Origin: Pseudomonas marginalis
GTDB lineage: Bacteria; Pseudomonadota; Gammaproteobacteria; Pseudomonadales; Pseudomonadaceae
Direction: 5' to 3'
NCBI RefSeq assembly: GCF_024169655.1
Contig: NZ_JALJWV010000001.1
Span: 2,237,001 to 2,301,000, forward strand
DNA length: 64,000 nucleotides
This document shows positions 63,109-64,000 of this stretch, piece by piece. The notes under the pieces are model-generated. The model was not told the DNA's origin and ran no database searches. It worked only from the letters and a program-made list of their open reading frames with translations. The position numbers and the translations under genes are program-made. The first letter of the stretch is position 1. Each line of letters begins with the position of its first letter.

Positions 63109-63831
63109 TCACGGCATCTGCGGCAGTTCCAGGGGGCGCAGGTCAAACACCAGTACTTCGGCATCCTCACCGTGGCTCAGGTGGATCTGACGCTCATCAC
63201 GCACGCGGGCACCGTCGCCTTCCTGCAGGCGCTGGCCGTTGATCTCGACGCTGCCACGGGCCACATGGATGTACACGTGGCGGTCCGGCGCCACGTCCAG
63301 GCGTGCGCTTTCGTCGGCGTTGAACAGCCCGGCGTACACCCGTGCATCCTGACGCACGTGCAGGGAGCCGTCGGCGCCATCCGGCGAGATGATCAACTGC
63401 AAGCGTCCACGTTTCTGCGCTGCGCTGAAGTGCTCTTGCTGATAGCGCGGCTCGGCGCCGGCCACATTCGGCACGATCCAGATTTGCAGGAAGTGCACGC
63501 CACGGCTCTGGCTATGGTTGAACTCGCTGTGGGCTACGCCGCTGCCGGCGCTCATCAGTTGCACATCGCCGGGACGGATCACCGAACCGGTGCCCAGGGT
63601 GTCCTTGTGTTCCAGGGCGCCTTCAAGCACATAGGAGAAAATCTCCATGTCGCGGTGCGGGTGCTGGCCGAAGCCACGGCCTGCGGCGACGCGGTCATCG
63701 TTGATCACCAGCAGGTCGGAAAAACCCTGTTCGGCGGGGTTCCAGTAGTTGGCGAACGAGAAGGTGTGGAACGACGTCAACCAACCGTGATTGGCGGCGC
63801 CGCGGTCGGAGGCTTTGCGAAGGGTCAGCAT
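63109..63831 (-). CDS. Pirin family protein
   Basis: 240 residues, bicupin fold. Metal ligands are in GQHPHRDMEIFSYVLEGALEHKDTLG (His pair and downstream His/Glu), with MSAGSGVAHSEFNHS following. YhhW/pirin-like proteins may have quercetinase activity or act as redox-responsive regulators. Monocistronic; the region 63832-64000 upstream holds only its promoter and no recognised gene. Confidence 0.9.
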   Translation of the reverse strand: MLTLRKASDRGAANHGWLTSFHTFSFANYWNPAEQGFSDLLVINDDRVAAGRGFGQHPHRDMEIFSYVLEGALEHKDTLGTGSVIRPGDVQLMSAGSGVAHSEFNHSQSRGVHFLQIWIVPNVAGAEPRYQQEHFSAAQKRGRLQLIISPDGADGSLHVRQDARVYAGLFNADESARLDVAPDRHVYIHVARGSVEINGQRLQEGDGARVRDERQIHLSHGEDAEVLVFDLRPLELPQMP

Positions 63832-64000
63832 GGTGGTGTCCTCAAGTCAGAGCGGGCTGCGAAATGCAGGGCGCTTGCGTTGAGAAGAAGGTTACTGGTT
63901 ACTGAAATATTCATTAAGGAGCTGATATTTGAATAACTGTCACGTTTAAGTTGACAGTCTCAGGCGTGGCATAATGGCCGCTGCCTTCCTTCCTGATGGA

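Noticed and set aside
63951..63975. TTGACA followed by CATAAT as a sigma-70 promoter near the right edge
   Set aside because: The spacer is only 13 bp, and the downstream gene is outside the window.

Overview
The window is chromosomal DNA of a Pseudomonas, most likely the P. fluorescens group. Gene families and order, high GC content, and many copies of the TGTGGGAGGGGGCTTGCCCCCGAT-type REP/REPIN repeats all point that way. No rRNA, tRNA, CRISPR array or prophage was seen.

Region 1 (1-27.7 kb) is a nearly complete aerobic methylated-amine pathway. Trimethylamine monooxygenase (tmm) makes TMAO and TMAO demethylase (tdm) makes dimethylamine plus formaldehyde. A four-subunit haem-PAS dimethylamine demethylase (HODM/Dmm) makes monomethylamine. 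GmaS and MgsABC then form N-methylglutamate, and a sarcosine-oxidase-like N-methylglutamate dehydrogenase (the last visible gene runs off the left edge) returns glutamate and a folate-bound C1 unit. Two paralogous FolD/PurU pairs oxidise that C1 unit to formate. An APC permease and an Amt ammonium transporter complete the set. The genes form three units: purU1-folD1-mgdABC leftward, gmaS-mgsABC rightward (followed by amt), and an 11-kb leftward unit dmmA-HODM-purU2-tmm-tdm-permease-folD2. Regulators present are an XRE-cupin repressor-type gene beside gmaS, and a cytosolic cysteine-rich histidine kinase/LuxR regulator/double-PAS trio divergent from dmmA. The same TTTCC-N5-GGAAA palindrome, always paired at exactly 20-bp spacing, lies upstream of purU1, the XRE gene, gmaS (over a sigma-54 promoter) and dmmA, which ties the units into one proposed regulon. 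An IS3-family element sits inside a REPIN between two of the units.

Region 2 (27.8-39.4 kb) is a catabolic island for an unidentified substrate. It has a polyamine-type ABC importer, RibBA with a degenerate RibA half, a DUF1330 protein, and an operon of DUF1185, alpha/beta hydrolase, aldehyde dehydrogenase, flavin reductase, carboxymuconolactone-decarboxylase-like protein, GntR regulator and Nudix hydrolase. An ATGGTATACCAT-type operator occurs at all three promoter regions. The oxygenase that the flavin reductase should serve is not in the window.

Region 3 (39.5-45.4 kb) holds a chemoreceptor, a bestrophin-like channel, an AT-richer Fic toxin/antitoxin pair, and an ArsR regulator with an old-yellow-enzyme reductase.

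Region 4 (45.4-57 kb) is an oxidative (Weimberg-type) L-arabinose pathway. It has a GntR regulator, arabonate dehydratase, MFS transporter, 2-keto-3-deoxyarabonate dehydratase, 2-oxoglutarate semialdehyde dehydrogenase, lactonase and an AraFGH ABC importer. The first enzyme, the sugar dehydrogenase, is absent.

Region 5 (56.6-64 kb) has an AraC-type regulator with a BASS transporter, sugar efflux transporter, aquaporin, an acyl-CoA thioesterase gene broken by a 178-bp MITE, a GlxA-type regulator, a small secreted protein made of 13-residue repeats, and a pirin.
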